The translations under genes and the position numbers were made by a program. This document shows positions 10,174 through 19,493 of a stretch of 64,000 nucleotides of DNA, piece by piece. Position 1 is the first letter of the stretch. The number at the start of each line of letters is the position of its first letter. Source of the DNA: a bacterium. GTDB lineage: Bacteria > Fidelibacterota > Marinisomatia > Marinisomatales > TCS55. Below the pieces are notes generated by a model. The model did not search any database, had not been told where the DNA came from, and worked only from the letters and a program-made list of their open reading frames with translations. The stretch spans positions 39,645 through 103,644 of the forward strand of contig SGYN01000003.1 of assembly GCA_004321715.1 (NCBI GenBank). The letters are read 5' to 3'.

Positions 10174-11131
10174 TAACTAAAACTGCTGATATAAGCATAG
10201 CCCCCATAAAAACCTGAAACCAATCTGCGTCAGCACCAGCAAAAATGATTCCCTGTTTAACTATCCCAAAAATTAAAGCACCAATCATTGTCCCAAGGAT
10301 AGACCCATATCCTCCTGTTAATAGCGTTCCACCAATCACAACTGCTATAATAGCAATAAATTCTTTTTGCTCTCCTCTTAATACGTCGGCGCCACCAAAT
10401 GTTGTAATCTGTGTAATCGCAATAAACCAAGCGCAAAAAGCTGTTAGCATAAAAAGAGATGTCCTTACATTATGTACAGGTATGCCCATTAGTTCTGCGC
10501 TTTCCTTAGAAGCCCCCGTGGCAAATATCCAGTTCCCTACTTGACTATGTTTCAATAATAAATACCCAAAAACTCCAAAGAATAACCACCACAAAATTGA
10601 AATAGGAAAATCTGTGCCTGATATTGTAAAGCTATTACTAAAAATAGTGGACATAATACCGTACCCTTTTGATTCTTCTAGTCCACCAACCTGTGTTCTG
10701 CCAGTGATAATTTTAGATACCGCAATTGTAATTCCCCTAATAACAAATAAAGATCCAAGCGTTATAATGAAAGAAGGTAAACCGCTTTTAACTACGGTTA
10801 TACCATTACAATAACCAATGAAGAGCACTATGATCAAAGTCAAAATAGAGGCAAGGGGCATTCCTAAATTAGTTTCTGTAGTAAGTAATGTAACGGACAT
10901 GCCGGAAAACCCTATTAATGATCCTATTGAAAGATCAAATTCTCCACTTATCATTAACAAGGTGACGCCAATTGCAAGAATTCCAATCTCTGATGAAACC
11001 TGAAGATATGATTTGACCCCCTGTACTGATAAAAATCCACTATGCGCAAATATTGCAAAAAACCCCCAAACAAAAATGAGCCCTAAAAAAGCACCCGCCT
11101 CTGGTTTAGAAAGTATTTTTTTTATAGTAAT
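10142..11131 (-). CDS. Sugar ABC transporter permease, RbsC-like; proposed ATT start overlapping the upstream stop
   Basis: ORF track starts at TTG 10960 inside a TM helix. In-frame extension reads TIKKILSKPEAGAFLGLIFVWGFFAIFAHSGFLSVQGVKSYLQVSSEIGILAIGVTLLMISGEFDLSIGS, a typical RbsC-type N terminus. Confidence 0.85.
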   Translation of the reverse strand: MTIKKILSKPEAGAFLGLIFVWGFFAIFAHSGFLSVQGVKSYLQVSSEIGILAIGVTLLMISGEFDLSIGSLIGFSGMSVTLLTTETNLGMPLASILTLIIVLFIGYCNGITVVKSGLPSFIITLGSLFVIRGITIAVSKIITGRTQVGGLEESKGYGIMSTIFSNSFTISGTDFPISILWWLFFGVFGYLLLKHSQVGNWIFATGASKESAELMGIPVHNVRTSLFMLTAFCAWFIAITQITTFGGADVLRGEQKEFIAIIAVVIGGTLLTGGYGSILGTMIGALIFGIVKQGIIFAGADADWFQVFMGAMLISAVLVNGIFRKKYAY

Positions 11132-12105
11132 TATCGTGACCCTTTTTTACTTAGAGCTAAAACTTCTAGCGCATTATCAATATTAATTATGCTTGGCCCT
11201 GTCTCTAGCTTTTTGAAAGCAGGCGTGTTCTTATTGGTTATATATAGGTTCATTAAAACTACTGGTAGATAACCCTGCAAATATTGCTGTTGGTCTAAAG
11301 CAAAAATAATATGACCGCTTAAAATGCCATCAATGATCTGAGGGGTGAAATCGAACGTTGCGAGCTTAATTCTTTTTTGCATATCAATTTCTTTTAATAG
11401 TTTTGCTATTGGTATTGCTCCTAGTGGCCCCAACGCTAATACACCATCAATCTCTTTATTGTAACTAAGAAATGACCTAACCGTTTCTTGGGTCTCTGCT
11501 GGATCTGAGGCATCTATAGGTATTGTTTTAACGAGAACATTGTTTTCTTTTAATACTTTTCTAAATCCTTGTTCTCTTTGATCTAAGCTGATATTACCTA
11601 TTTCATGATTGATACATAGAGCGCTTTTTACATTATGTTTTAACATTTCTTGTCCTGCTTTCAATCCGGCTTCATATTCACTCTGACCTATATAGGTAAG
11701 TATATCGACCTCTTCCATAATTTTACTTCCGGCATTTATCACAATAATTGGAATATTGTTTTTTGATGCAGAGATAACGCTATTTTTAAGAGCTGGAATA
11801 TCTGGAACGGAAAGAATCAAGCCATCTGGATTTGTTGCAATAACAGCATCGATCATTCTTGACATTGTTATCATATCAAAATTTTGTGGAGATTGATATT
11901 GCAAGCTAATTCCAAGTTTTTCAGCGGCATCTTTTGCTCCATTTCGAACTACACTCCAAAAAGGATCAGTTGCCTGCCCATGGGTTATCATTTTTATCGT
12001 AATGTTTTTATCTGATATATTTTGATTACTATTTTCTGAACAACTAAAAAACGCACAGATGAGAAAAGGAAAAAATAGAAATCTAGTAATTTGTTTATGT
12101 ATCAT
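11131..12105 (-). CDS. Sugar ABC transporter substrate-binding lipoprotein (ribose/inositol-type, PBP1 fold)
   Basis: 324 aa; lipobox FFSCSEN; HGQATDPFWSVVRNGAKDAAEKLGISLQYQSPQNFD typical of periplasmic-binding protein type 1. Confidence 0.88.
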   Translation of the reverse strand: MIHKQITRFLFFPFLICAFFSCSENSNQNISDKNITIKMITHGQATDPFWSVVRNGAKDAAEKLGISLQYQSPQNFDMITMSRMIDAVIATNPDGLILSVPDIPALKNSVISASKNNIPIIVINAGSKIMEEVDILTYIGQSEYEAGLKAGQEMLKHNVKSALCINHEIGNISLDQREQGFRKVLKENNVLVKTIPIDASDPAETQETVRSFLSYNKEIDGVLALGPLGAIPIAKLLKEIDMQKRIKLATFDFTPQIIDGILSGHIIFALDQQQYLQGYLPVVLMNLYITNKNTPAFKKLETGPSIINIDNALEVLALSKKGSR

Positions 12106-12111
12106 TAATTT

Positions 12112-13104
12112 TTATACCATAATCTGTTTATTATTTAAAAGTGATTCTTTAGCAGCTAGTCCTGATTTTAGCGCATGCAGACTATCGTCAACATTAGCAT
12201 AATCAACTTTCTCCCCTTTTATTGACTTAATAAAGGTTCCCATTTCTTTTTTGTAAGACATCTCATATCGATCAATAAAAAAATTTTTCGGGTTAGCAGA
12301 TTCAAATCCTTTTTCTGTGCCTTTTTGCACCCCATGTAATAATTTATTCCCTACTTTTAATATCCCTTTTGAACCAAGAACCTCAGCTCTCTGGTCGTAT
12401 CCATACGGTGCTTTTCTTGAATTGATAATAGTGGCAAGAACTCCATTTTTAAGGCTCATATTTATAATTGCCGTATCAATATCATTAGCTTTTTCTATTT
12501 CAGGGTCAATAAAACAATTACCCCTTGCATATATTTCAGATATTTCTGAACCTGATAAATATTTGACCATATCAAAATCATGTATAGTCATATCCAAAAA
12601 CATCCCTCCTGATTGTTTAATATAACTTATAGGGGGTGGAGACGGGTCTCTTGAAATTATTTTTATGGTGTGAATATTACCAATGTCCCCAATTGATAAT
12701 GATTTTTTTAAATTAGAAAAATCTGGATCAAATCTTCTATTAAAACCAATATGAAGATTAAGGTCTTTATTATCCACCATTGTTTTAATATCCATAATTT
12801 CATTAACAGATAGCCCCAGTGGTTTTTCACAGAAAATATGTTTTACCTTTTGAGATATTTTTTTTATTTGATCAATGTGAAAATCGGAAGGTGAACAAAT
12901 AACTACACCATCAATATTTTGATTTTCGAAAATATCCTCAAGCTTTTTTGATAATTTTACTTTGATATCACCAAGCTGATTTTCCGAATGTAATATGGGG
13001 TCAATAATCATCTTCAATGTTGCGTCTTTTGCTGATATGATATTATCCGCGTGTATTTTTCCTATCCTACCAAAGCCAACTACTGCTAAATTTATTTTAT
13101 TCAT
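12112..13104 (-). CDS. iolG: Inositol 2-dehydrogenase-like Gfo/Idh/MocA oxidoreductase
   Basis: 330 aa; VGFGRIGKIHADNI, HIFCEKPLGLSV, HIGFNRRFDPDF, GGMFLDMTIHDFDMVKYLSG. Confidence 0.75.
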   Translation of the reverse strand: MNKINLAVVGFGRIGKIHADNIISAKDATLKMIIDPILHSENQLGDIKVKLSKKLEDIFENQNIDGVVICSPSDFHIDQIKKISQKVKHIFCEKPLGLSVNEIMDIKTMVDNKDLNLHIGFNRRFDPDFSNLKKSLSIGDIGNIHTIKIISRDPSPPPISYIKQSGGMFLDMTIHDFDMVKYLSGSEISEIYARGNCFIDPEIEKANDIDTAIINMSLKNGVLATIINSRKAPYGYDQRAEVLGSKGILKVGNKLLHGVQKGTEKGFESANPKNFFIDRYEMSYKKEMGTFIKSIKGEKVDYANVDDSLHALKSGLAAKESLLNNKQIMV

Positions 13105-14107
13105 TTTTTACCATTTGTGAACTATTTGTCAGTAAAGACTTTTTACCAGCATCTGCTGCTCTTATCGCTGATAAAATATTTTCTGGTCCAACCTCAGGCT
13201 TTTTGTTGGATGAAATACACTTATAAAAATATTCAAGTTCATTCACATATGATTTTTTATATCTTTCAATAAAAGAGTCTTTAATTTTTGATCTCTGCGT
13301 ATTTTTTTGATTACTTAAGCAATATAAACTTTCTGTTTTATTCTCAACTAAGAGAATGCCCTTTGACCCAAATAGTTCAATTCTCTGATCATAACCATAG
13401 TGTGTTTGTCTTGAACTATCAATTAAACAGAGAATCCCGCTTTCAAGTTCAAGGGTAATTATCGCATTGTCAATATCACCAATATCTTTTAGTTCTGGCT
13501 CAATAAATACGGCCCCATTAACATATATTTCTTTAATCCTTTCTCCGGTTAAGAAGTGTAGCATATCAAAATCATGTATGCATAAATCAAAAAGCATTCC
13601 GCCAGAAGATTTCAAAAATTTCAGCTTAGGTATGGAGGAATCATGGTTTGTAATATGAATTGTGTGAATATCACCGATTATTGCAGCGCCCACCTTTTCT
13701 TTTACCAAAATAAAATCATCATCAAATCTTCTGTTAAACCCAACTTGGACATGTATTTTTTCATTATTAATTGTTTTGATTGTTTCTTCTATTTCTTTCT
13801 CTGAAAAAGAAATTGGTTTTTCACAAAAAACATGTTTTTTATTTTGAGCACACTGTTTAATTAATTCAACATGTGTTGGTGTTGGTGATGAAATAATTAT
13901 TGCATCAATAGACTTACTTGATATTAAATCATTGGCATTTTTAAATAAATCAACCTCACCTACTGATTTGATAAAGTCCATATTGGGGTCTGGATCTGCA
14001 ACACCTTTTAGATTAAGCATTGGAAGGCTATGGTATATATTTTTCGCGTGCATTTTTCCAATTCTACCAAGTCCAATAAGGCCAATATTAATAACTTTTT
14101 TTTTCAT
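13097..14107 (-). CDS. iolG: Inositol 2-dehydrogenase-like Gfo/Idh/MocA oxidoreductase (paralog of the neighbouring gene)
   Basis: 336 aa; IGLGRIGKMHAKNI, HVFCEKPISFS, QVGFNRRFDDDF, GGMLFDLCIHDFDMLHFLTG. Confidence 0.75.
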   Translation of the reverse strand: MKKKVINIGLIGLGRIGKMHAKNIYHSLPMLNLKGVADPDPNMDFIKSVGEVDLFKNANDLISSKSIDAIIISSPTPTHVELIKQCAQNKKHVFCEKPISFSEKEIEETIKTINNEKIHVQVGFNRRFDDDFILVKEKVGAAIIGDIHTIHITNHDSSIPKLKFLKSSGGMLFDLCIHDFDMLHFLTGERIKEIYVNGAVFIEPELKDIGDIDNAIITLELESGILCLIDSSRQTHYGYDQRIELFGSKGILLVENKTESLYCLSNQKNTQRSKIKDSFIERYKKSYVNELEYFYKCISSNKKPEVGPENILSAIRAADAGKKSLLTNSSQMVKNE

Positions 14108-15186
14108 TGGATTAATCTAACTGAGGATCTTTCAATTAAATTCGAGTTTAGTATAATATTTTTTACATTCATCTTTTCATTATTTATTCTGGATATAATC
14201 AGCTTCATGCTTTCTTGTCCCATTTCATAAATTGGCTGATGCATTGTTGTTAAAGAGATCGTTGTTAGGGGCATATTATCATAACCTACTAAGGAAAAAT
14301 CTTTAGGTACTTCTAAACCAAGATGTTTTGCTCCTGCATAAAATAATAAAGCAATTCTATCGTGTCCCGCATAGACTGCAGTAAACTTTTTTCTGTTTTT
14401 TAAAATTTTATGCACGTGGGTTAGGTATCTATTAACATCAAATGCTTTATCATCTAGAATGGTTATTGATGAGTCTTGATTTACATTAATCTCTTTCATC
14501 TTAGATATAAAACCATCATATCTTAATCTTTCTGTACTATATAATTTGTTGCTTAAAAATGCAATTTTTTCATGACCATTATCAATAAGGTGTTGTGTTA
14601 TTTTGCGTGATCCCTCAAAGTTATTTGTTGTAACAAAATCTAAATTTGAATCCTGGATTCCTCGATCGGCCAAGACAACAGGTATATTTTTTCTTTTTAG
14701 TTTATTAATCACTTCAAGGTTTTGTTTGTCCGTTGCTGCTACAGGGATATATATTATCCCGCTGACTGAAAGTTTAATTAATCTTTCAACATGATATGTT
14801 GCCTGACTCAATTTATCATCCGTATTACATAAAATTAGGCTAATATCATTTTGGTTTGCTTCATCTTCTGCTCCCCTAGCAAGGATTGCGGCATAACCAG
14901 ACCTAATATCAGGTATTAATATTCCAATAGTTGGAATATTTAATAAGTTTCGTTTATTTTTTTTTACGAAAGATCCTACTCGTTTCTTTCTAATAATATA
15001 ACCATCATGCTCAAGGTTTTTTAATGCTTGTCTTACGGTGGCTCTGGATATCCCACTCATTTGCACTAACTCATTTTCTGTTGGTATTTTATCATTAGTA
15101 GCATAGTACCCTTGTTCAATTTTATCCTGTAACCAGGATTGTAATTGGAAATATTTTGGTATAGAACTTTTGTTATTTATAATCAT
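14104..15186 (-). CDS. AraR-type transcriptional regulator: GntR winged-helix N terminus fused to LacI-type ligand-binding domain
   Basis: 360 aa; IPKYFQLQSWLQDKIEQGYYATNDKIPTENELVQMSGISRATVRQALKNLEHDGYIIRKKRVGSFV (GntR) plus PTIGILIPDIRSGYAAILARGAEDEANQ...FSLVGYDNMPLTTISLTTMHQP (LacI/PBP1). Confidence 0.9.
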   Translation of the reverse strand: MIINNKSSIPKYFQLQSWLQDKIEQGYYATNDKIPTENELVQMSGISRATVRQALKNLEHDGYIIRKKRVGSFVKKNKRNLLNIPTIGILIPDIRSGYAAILARGAEDEANQNDISLILCNTDDKLSQATYHVERLIKLSVSGIIYIPVAATDKQNLEVINKLKRKNIPVVLADRGIQDSNLDFVTTNNFEGSRKITQHLIDNGHEKIAFLSNKLYSTERLRYDGFISKMKEINVNQDSSITILDDKAFDVNRYLTHVHKILKNRKKFTAVYAGHDRIALLFYAGAKHLGLEVPKDFSLVGYDNMPLTTISLTTMHQPIYEMGQESMKLIISRINNEKMNVKNIILNSNLIERSSVRLIQ

Positions 15187-15196
15187 TATTTGTCTA

Positions 15197-15214
15197 TAAT
15201 TGTACGTACAATTA
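15197..15214. promoter_or_regulatory. Candidate operator: perfect 18-bp palindrome TAATTGTACGTACAATTA
   Basis: Read directly; 11 bp upstream of the regulator start. Core TTGTACGTACAA resembles the AraR operator consensus (ATTTGTAC half-sites). Confidence 0.75.
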
Positions 15215-15264
15215 ATTAGATTTCTATTTTAATGATTAACAAATTATTAATAAATATTTGAAAC

Positions 15265-15293
15265 TTGCATATAAAAAAACTTTCAGCTATAAT
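15265..15293 (+). promoter_or_regulatory. Candidate sigma70-type promoter TTGCAT-N17-TATAAT
   Basis: TTGCAT 15265-15270 and TATAAT 15288-15293 with 17-bp spacing, upstream of the 15329 ATG. Confidence 0.6.
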
Positions 15294-15309
15294 TGTATAT
15301 ACAATTATA
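15288..15309. promoter_or_regulatory. Candidate operator: perfect 22-bp palindrome TATAATTGTATATACAATTATA overlapping the -10
   Basis: Read directly; shares the AATTGTA..TACAATT arms with the 15197-15214 palindrome. Confidence 0.75.
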
Positions 15310-15328
15310 ATAACTCTAGGAGGTAATA

Positions 15329-18220
15329 ATGTTTTTTAAACAAGTATCAGTAACAGTTATTTCGTTATTATTTATTAATATAGTATTCGCCGGTGATGTT
15401 AGCGGGCGTGTTTCAGATTCTAGCTCGGGTGACTTTTTGCCAGGTGCGAATGTGGTTCTAGAAGGTACAAATTATGGAGTGTCTTCAGATAGATCTGGGA
15501 TGTTTAAAGTAAACAACGTTCCTGAAGGTAGCTACACATTAAAAGTGACCTATATTGGCTATGGCGATTATACAGAAACTATAACAGTTGGCTCTGAATC
15601 TATGATGATCAATGTATCTCTTAGTGTTGATTATGTTGCAATGGAGGCTATTAATGTTACGGGTCTTTCACAGGGACAAGCAAAGGCTTTAAGTCAACAA
15701 CGTAGTGCAGGAAATATTAAAAATGTAGTTTCTAGAGATCAGATGGAAAAATTTCCTGATCAAAATGTAGCAGATGTTCTGCAAAGACTTCCAGGAATTG
15801 CCCTTGAGAGTGATCATGGTGAGGGTAGATACGTTCAAATTAGAGGTGCTGAAGCAACATTGAACACAACAACTATAAACGGTGTGAAAGTGCCTAGCCC
15901 AGAAGATGTAAGAAAAATTTCATTAGACATTATCCCTAGTTACTCTCTTGGGTCTGTTGAGGTAACTAAAGCAATTACTCCAGATATGGATGCTGACGCA
16001 ATTGGGGGGCATGTAAATCTAATAACAAAAAATGCTTTTGATTATGATGGGCAATTTATTGAAGCAAAAGTTGCTGGTGGACATAGACCTCTTTACGGAA
16101 AAAATGGAAGTATGGGGGCGTTTACGTATGGAAATCAATTCATGAATGGGAAGCTTGGTTTACTTGTATCTTCAAGCTATGAGTTCAATGATATGAAAAC
16201 CGATAATATTGAATTAGAGTGGGATGATAAGTATGAATGGGTAAGCGATGTTGTTGATAGCCAAGAAGACGAAACTTACGTTGTAGAAGAAGCCGACGGG
16301 ATTATTCTAACTGATATGCAACTAAAAAATTATGCTCTAAGTAGAGAAAGAGTTGGGTTAACTACAGGGCTTGACTACAAGCTTGGAGAAAATTCAAAAT
16401 TATATTTGAACCTTATAACAAACACCTATACTGATAAAGAAAATAGAAATAGACTTCGGTATAGATTTGACAAGTCTATTGATGAAGAAACGCCTGGTTC
16501 TGGTTACGATCCATCGGATGGTATGAGTGTAAATCTTGCGAGGATATATAGAGAATTAAAAAGTAGATCATCAATATCCAAAATTAATAGTTATTCTCTT
16601 GGGGGTGAACATGGCTTAGGTATGCTAAGTATGGACTGGTCTTTTACCAAATCATACGCAGAAGAACTTAGAGACCCCTCTGTAAATGCTGAGTTTGTGG
16701 TTAAAGATATTAACTGGGACTATGAATACAGCGATTCAAACCATCCTCAGGTTTCTAACTTTACTGATGAAGATGGCGCAACCTTCGATCAACATGATTT
16801 ATCAAAATATGAATTAGATGCTATTGAGATTGAAGGGGATTACATACCTAGCGCTAAAAACCCAAACGGAAATCTGGTTTCTGGTGATGATCAAGTTATA
16901 GCATTTAATGCTTCTATGCCCCTTGCTTTAGGCGTAGCTAACGGTGAAATAAAAGTTGGTGCAAAATTATCTGCTAAAGAAAAAAAATCAGATAAGTCTG
17001 GTGGAGAAGTTTGGGAATGGGATGGTGATGATGACCTAATAATGCAAGGTTTTAATATGAATATTGAAGGTGATAATTATATGGATGGTAACTATGTGCA
17101 TACCCATGGATTAGATGTCAAAAAAGTACGGGATCACATGAGTGCGAATATTGGGTCGTATGAAATTTTACCTCTTTATGAAGATGCTATACTAGAGACA
17201 TGGGATGCGACCGAAGATGTTTCTGCATTCTATGGTATGGCCGATATGAAAATGGGTAAAATTAATTTTATAGGTGGCGCCAGAATGGAAAAAACATCGA
17301 CTGTTTATAATTCTTGGGCTGGTTCTGTAGAAGATGCTGAAGATGGTGAGCTAAGTATAGATGAAAGTCTTGCTGCATATTTTACCGCTCAAAAAGTATC
17401 GAAAGAATATACAAATGTACTTCCAATGGCACACGTTCGGTACGCGGTTAATGATAGAGCACAGGTTCGAGCTGCCTATACAGAAACTATTGCAAGAGCA
17501 GACTTTGCTTCGCTGGTTCCCTTTATTGCAACTGATGGAGATGATGCAGAAGCAGGAAACCCTGAACTCGAATCTGCGCACTCAAGCAATATTGACCTTA
17601 TGTTTGAGTATTATCCAAAGGGTCTAGGAATATTTTCCTTTGGCTATTTTAGCAAAACAATTGATAACTATATTTATACAGCTGTACTTAAAGATGCTAC
17701 AATTCGTGGTGGTTCTAAAGTATACGATGAAGTTGTTATGCCAGTTAACGGAAATGAAGCGACTCTAAGTGGTTGGGAAATGAACTTTGTAAAGAATCTA
17801 GATTTTTTACCTGGACCATTAAGAAACGTCTCACTTTATTTTAATTATACTTCAACTACTTCAGAAGCTGACTACGGTTCAGAGCGAGAAAAAACAACCT
17901 TCCCCGGACAAGCTGAAGCCACAGGAAACCTAAGCTTTGCCTATGAAACCAGCAAGCTAACTGCAAGGTTTTCACAAGCTATTGCTGACCAGTATATAGT
18001 TGAGGTTGGTGAAGATGCAGATGAAGATATTTATTATAATCCGGCAAACCGTTTAGATTTCTCCATGGGCTATAATCTTAGTAGCAAGCTTACTATTTTC
18101 GCAGATGTACTAAATATTACAAACGTCCCTCACGTCTATTTCATGGGTGATGCAAGTAAGCCTGTTGAAAAAGAAGTTTATGGAGCAACAGCAAAAGTTG
18201 GGATGAGCTATAGATTCTAA
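15329..18220 (+). CDS. TonB-dependent receptor (Caulobacter/Xanthomonas-like class with CarboxypepD_reg domain)
   Basis: 963 aa; signal peptide, DVSGRVSDSSSGDFLPGANVVLEGTNYG; plug FPDQNVADVLQRLPGIALESDHGEGRYVQIRGAEATLNTTTINGVKVPSPE; C-terminal aromatic VGMSYRF. SD-like AGGAGG before ATG. Confidence 0.92.
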   Translation: MFFKQVSVTVISLLFINIVFAGDVSGRVSDSSSGDFLPGANVVLEGTNYGVSSDRSGMFKVNNVPEGSYTLKVTYIGYGDYTETITVGSESMMINVSLSVDYVAMEAINVTGLSQGQAKALSQQRSAGNIKNVVSRDQMEKFPDQNVADVLQRLPGIALESDHGEGRYVQIRGAEATLNTTTINGVKVPSPEDVRKISLDIIPSYSLGSVEVTKAITPDMDADAIGGHVNLITKNAFDYDGQFIEAKVAGGHRPLYGKNGSMGAFTYGNQFMNGKLGLLVSSSYEFNDMKTDNIELEWDDKYEWVSDVVDSQEDETYVVEEADGIILTDMQLKNYALSRERVGLTTGLDYKLGENSKLYLNLITNTYTDKENRNRLRYRFDKSIDEETPGSGYDPSDGMSVNLARIYRELKSRSSISKINSYSLGGEHGLGMLSMDWSFTKSYAEELRDPSVNAEFVVKDINWDYEYSDSNHPQVSNFTDEDGATFDQHDLSKYELDAIEIEGDYIPSAKNPNGNLVSGDDQVIAFNASMPLALGVANGEIKVGAKLSAKEKKSDKSGGEVWEWDGDDDLIMQGFNMNIEGDNYMDGNYVHTHGLDVKKVRDHMSANIGSYEILPLYEDAILETWDATEDVSAFYGMADMKMGKINFIGGARMEKTSTVYNSWAGSVEDAEDGELSIDESLAAYFTAQKVSKEYTNVLPMAHVRYAVNDRAQVRAAYTETIARADFASLVPFIATDGDDAEAGNPELESAHSSNIDLMFEYYPKGLGIFSFGYFSKTIDNYIYTAVLKDATIRGGSKVYDEVVMPVNGNEATLSGWEMNFVKNLDFLPGPLRNVSLYFNYTSTTSEADYGSEREKTTFPGQAEATGNLSFAYETSKLTARFSQAIADQYIVEVGEDADEDIYYNPANRLDFSMGYNLSSKLTIFADVLNITNVPHVYFMGDASKPVEKEVYGATAKVGMSYRF

Positions 18221-18237
18221 TTTTGGCAGTAAAATTG

Positions 18238-18275
18238 ATATAAATATGGGCCTCTTTTGAGACCCATATTTATAT
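18238..18275 (+). terminator. Strong intercistronic hairpin after the TonB receptor (terminator, attenuator or mRNA-processing element)
   Basis: Arms around AAATATGGGcCTC-TTTT-GAGaCCCATATTT, extended by A/T pairs; only a weak T-tract follows. Confidence 0.55.
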
Positions 18276-18376
18276 AATAAGTTTTATAAAACGAACCACG
18301 TTTTTATATCAAATAACATGTATCGTTAAATAACTCAGTTGTCTAATAATAATTTTAATTTGAGAGGTTGTCTTAA

Positions 18377-19471
18377 GTGAAAACGAACTTTATAACAATT
18401 TTATTTTTTTCAATTTTTATTTTTGTTGCATTAAAATGTGAAAAAAAACATAATACTCTTGAGCCCGATGGAGCAGTATCGGCAATATTTGAAACAGAGC
18501 CCGTTGGTTCGTCTGAAGACACGGCTGATGATCCATGTGTTTGGGTACACCCTACGGATCCATCTTTATCTATTATTATTGGTACAGATAAAGATGAAAA
18601 CTCTCCCGGGTTAAGGGTTTATGATATGAGTGGCAAGCAAATTTATTTTACGACAAATGAAAAAGCAAATAATGTTGATATAAGATATGGTATGGTGCTA
18701 GCTGGAAAAAAAACAGACATTATCACAGCAGGTCTAAGAGTCTCTAATACCTTAGGAGTATATAAAGTAAATCCTGAAAGCAGGACTTTAACTTCTATTT
18801 CAGCAAGAGCAATAAAGCTTGGTATTGAGGTGTATGGATCTTGTATGTATAAGGATGTTTCCACAAATATATTCTATGCAATTGTAAATGATAAAAAAGG
18901 TAACGTTGAACAATATAAATTGTTTGATAATGGTTCAGGGTTAGTTGATGCAGAGTTGGTTAGAACGCTTAAGCTGGGTGGTCAACTTGAAGGTTGTGTT
19001 GCTGATGATATTTTGGGCAACCTGTATATTGGAGAAGAAGAACACGGTATTTGGAAATATGATGCATCGCCAAGTGGGTCAGATAATGGTATTCTTATTG
19101 ATACGATGGGTCCACATATTGCACCAGATGTTGAGGGGCTAACCATTTACTATGCCAATGAATCTTCTGGGTATCTTATTGCCTCAAGCCAAGGTGATGA
19201 TACTTATGTTATTTACACTAGAGAAGGGCAAAATAAATTTATTGGTAGGTTCTCTGTTGTAGATAACAACACTATTGATGGCACAAGCAGTACTGATGGA
19301 ATTGATGTTTGCAATATGAGCCTTGGAGGGCAATTATCAAATGGGGCTTTTATTGTTCAAGATGATGTTAATGATATTGGAAATCAAAATTTTAAAATAA
19401 TATCATGGAATGATATTGCGTCCTTATTTAATCCGCCCCTAGCAGTAAATAATGAGTGGGATATACGATAA
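18377..19471 (+). CDS. Beta-propeller phytase (3-phytase), putative lipoprotein
   Basis: 364 aa; DDPCVWVHPTDPSLSIIIGTDKD, GCVADDILGNLYIGEEEHGIWKY, PDVEGLTIYYANESSGYLIASSQGDDTYVIYTREGQNKFIG match beta-propeller phytase motifs. GTG start; hydrophobic N terminus ending in Cys. Confidence 0.92.
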   Translation: MKTNFITILFFSIFIFVALKCEKKHNTLEPDGAVSAIFETEPVGSSEDTADDPCVWVHPTDPSLSIIIGTDKDENSPGLRVYDMSGKQIYFTTNEKANNVDIRYGMVLAGKKTDIITAGLRVSNTLGVYKVNPESRTLTSISARAIKLGIEVYGSCMYKDVSTNIFYAIVNDKKGNVEQYKLFDNGSGLVDAELVRTLKLGGQLEGCVADDILGNLYIGEEEHGIWKYDASPSGSDNGILIDTMGPHIAPDVEGLTIYYANESSGYLIASSQGDDTYVIYTREGQNKFIGRFSVVDNNTIDGTSSTDGIDVCNMSLGGQLSNGAFIVQDDVNDIGNQNFKIISWNDIASLFNPPLAVNNEWDIR

Positions 19472-19493
19472 TTAAACGCGGAAAACTGATCAA

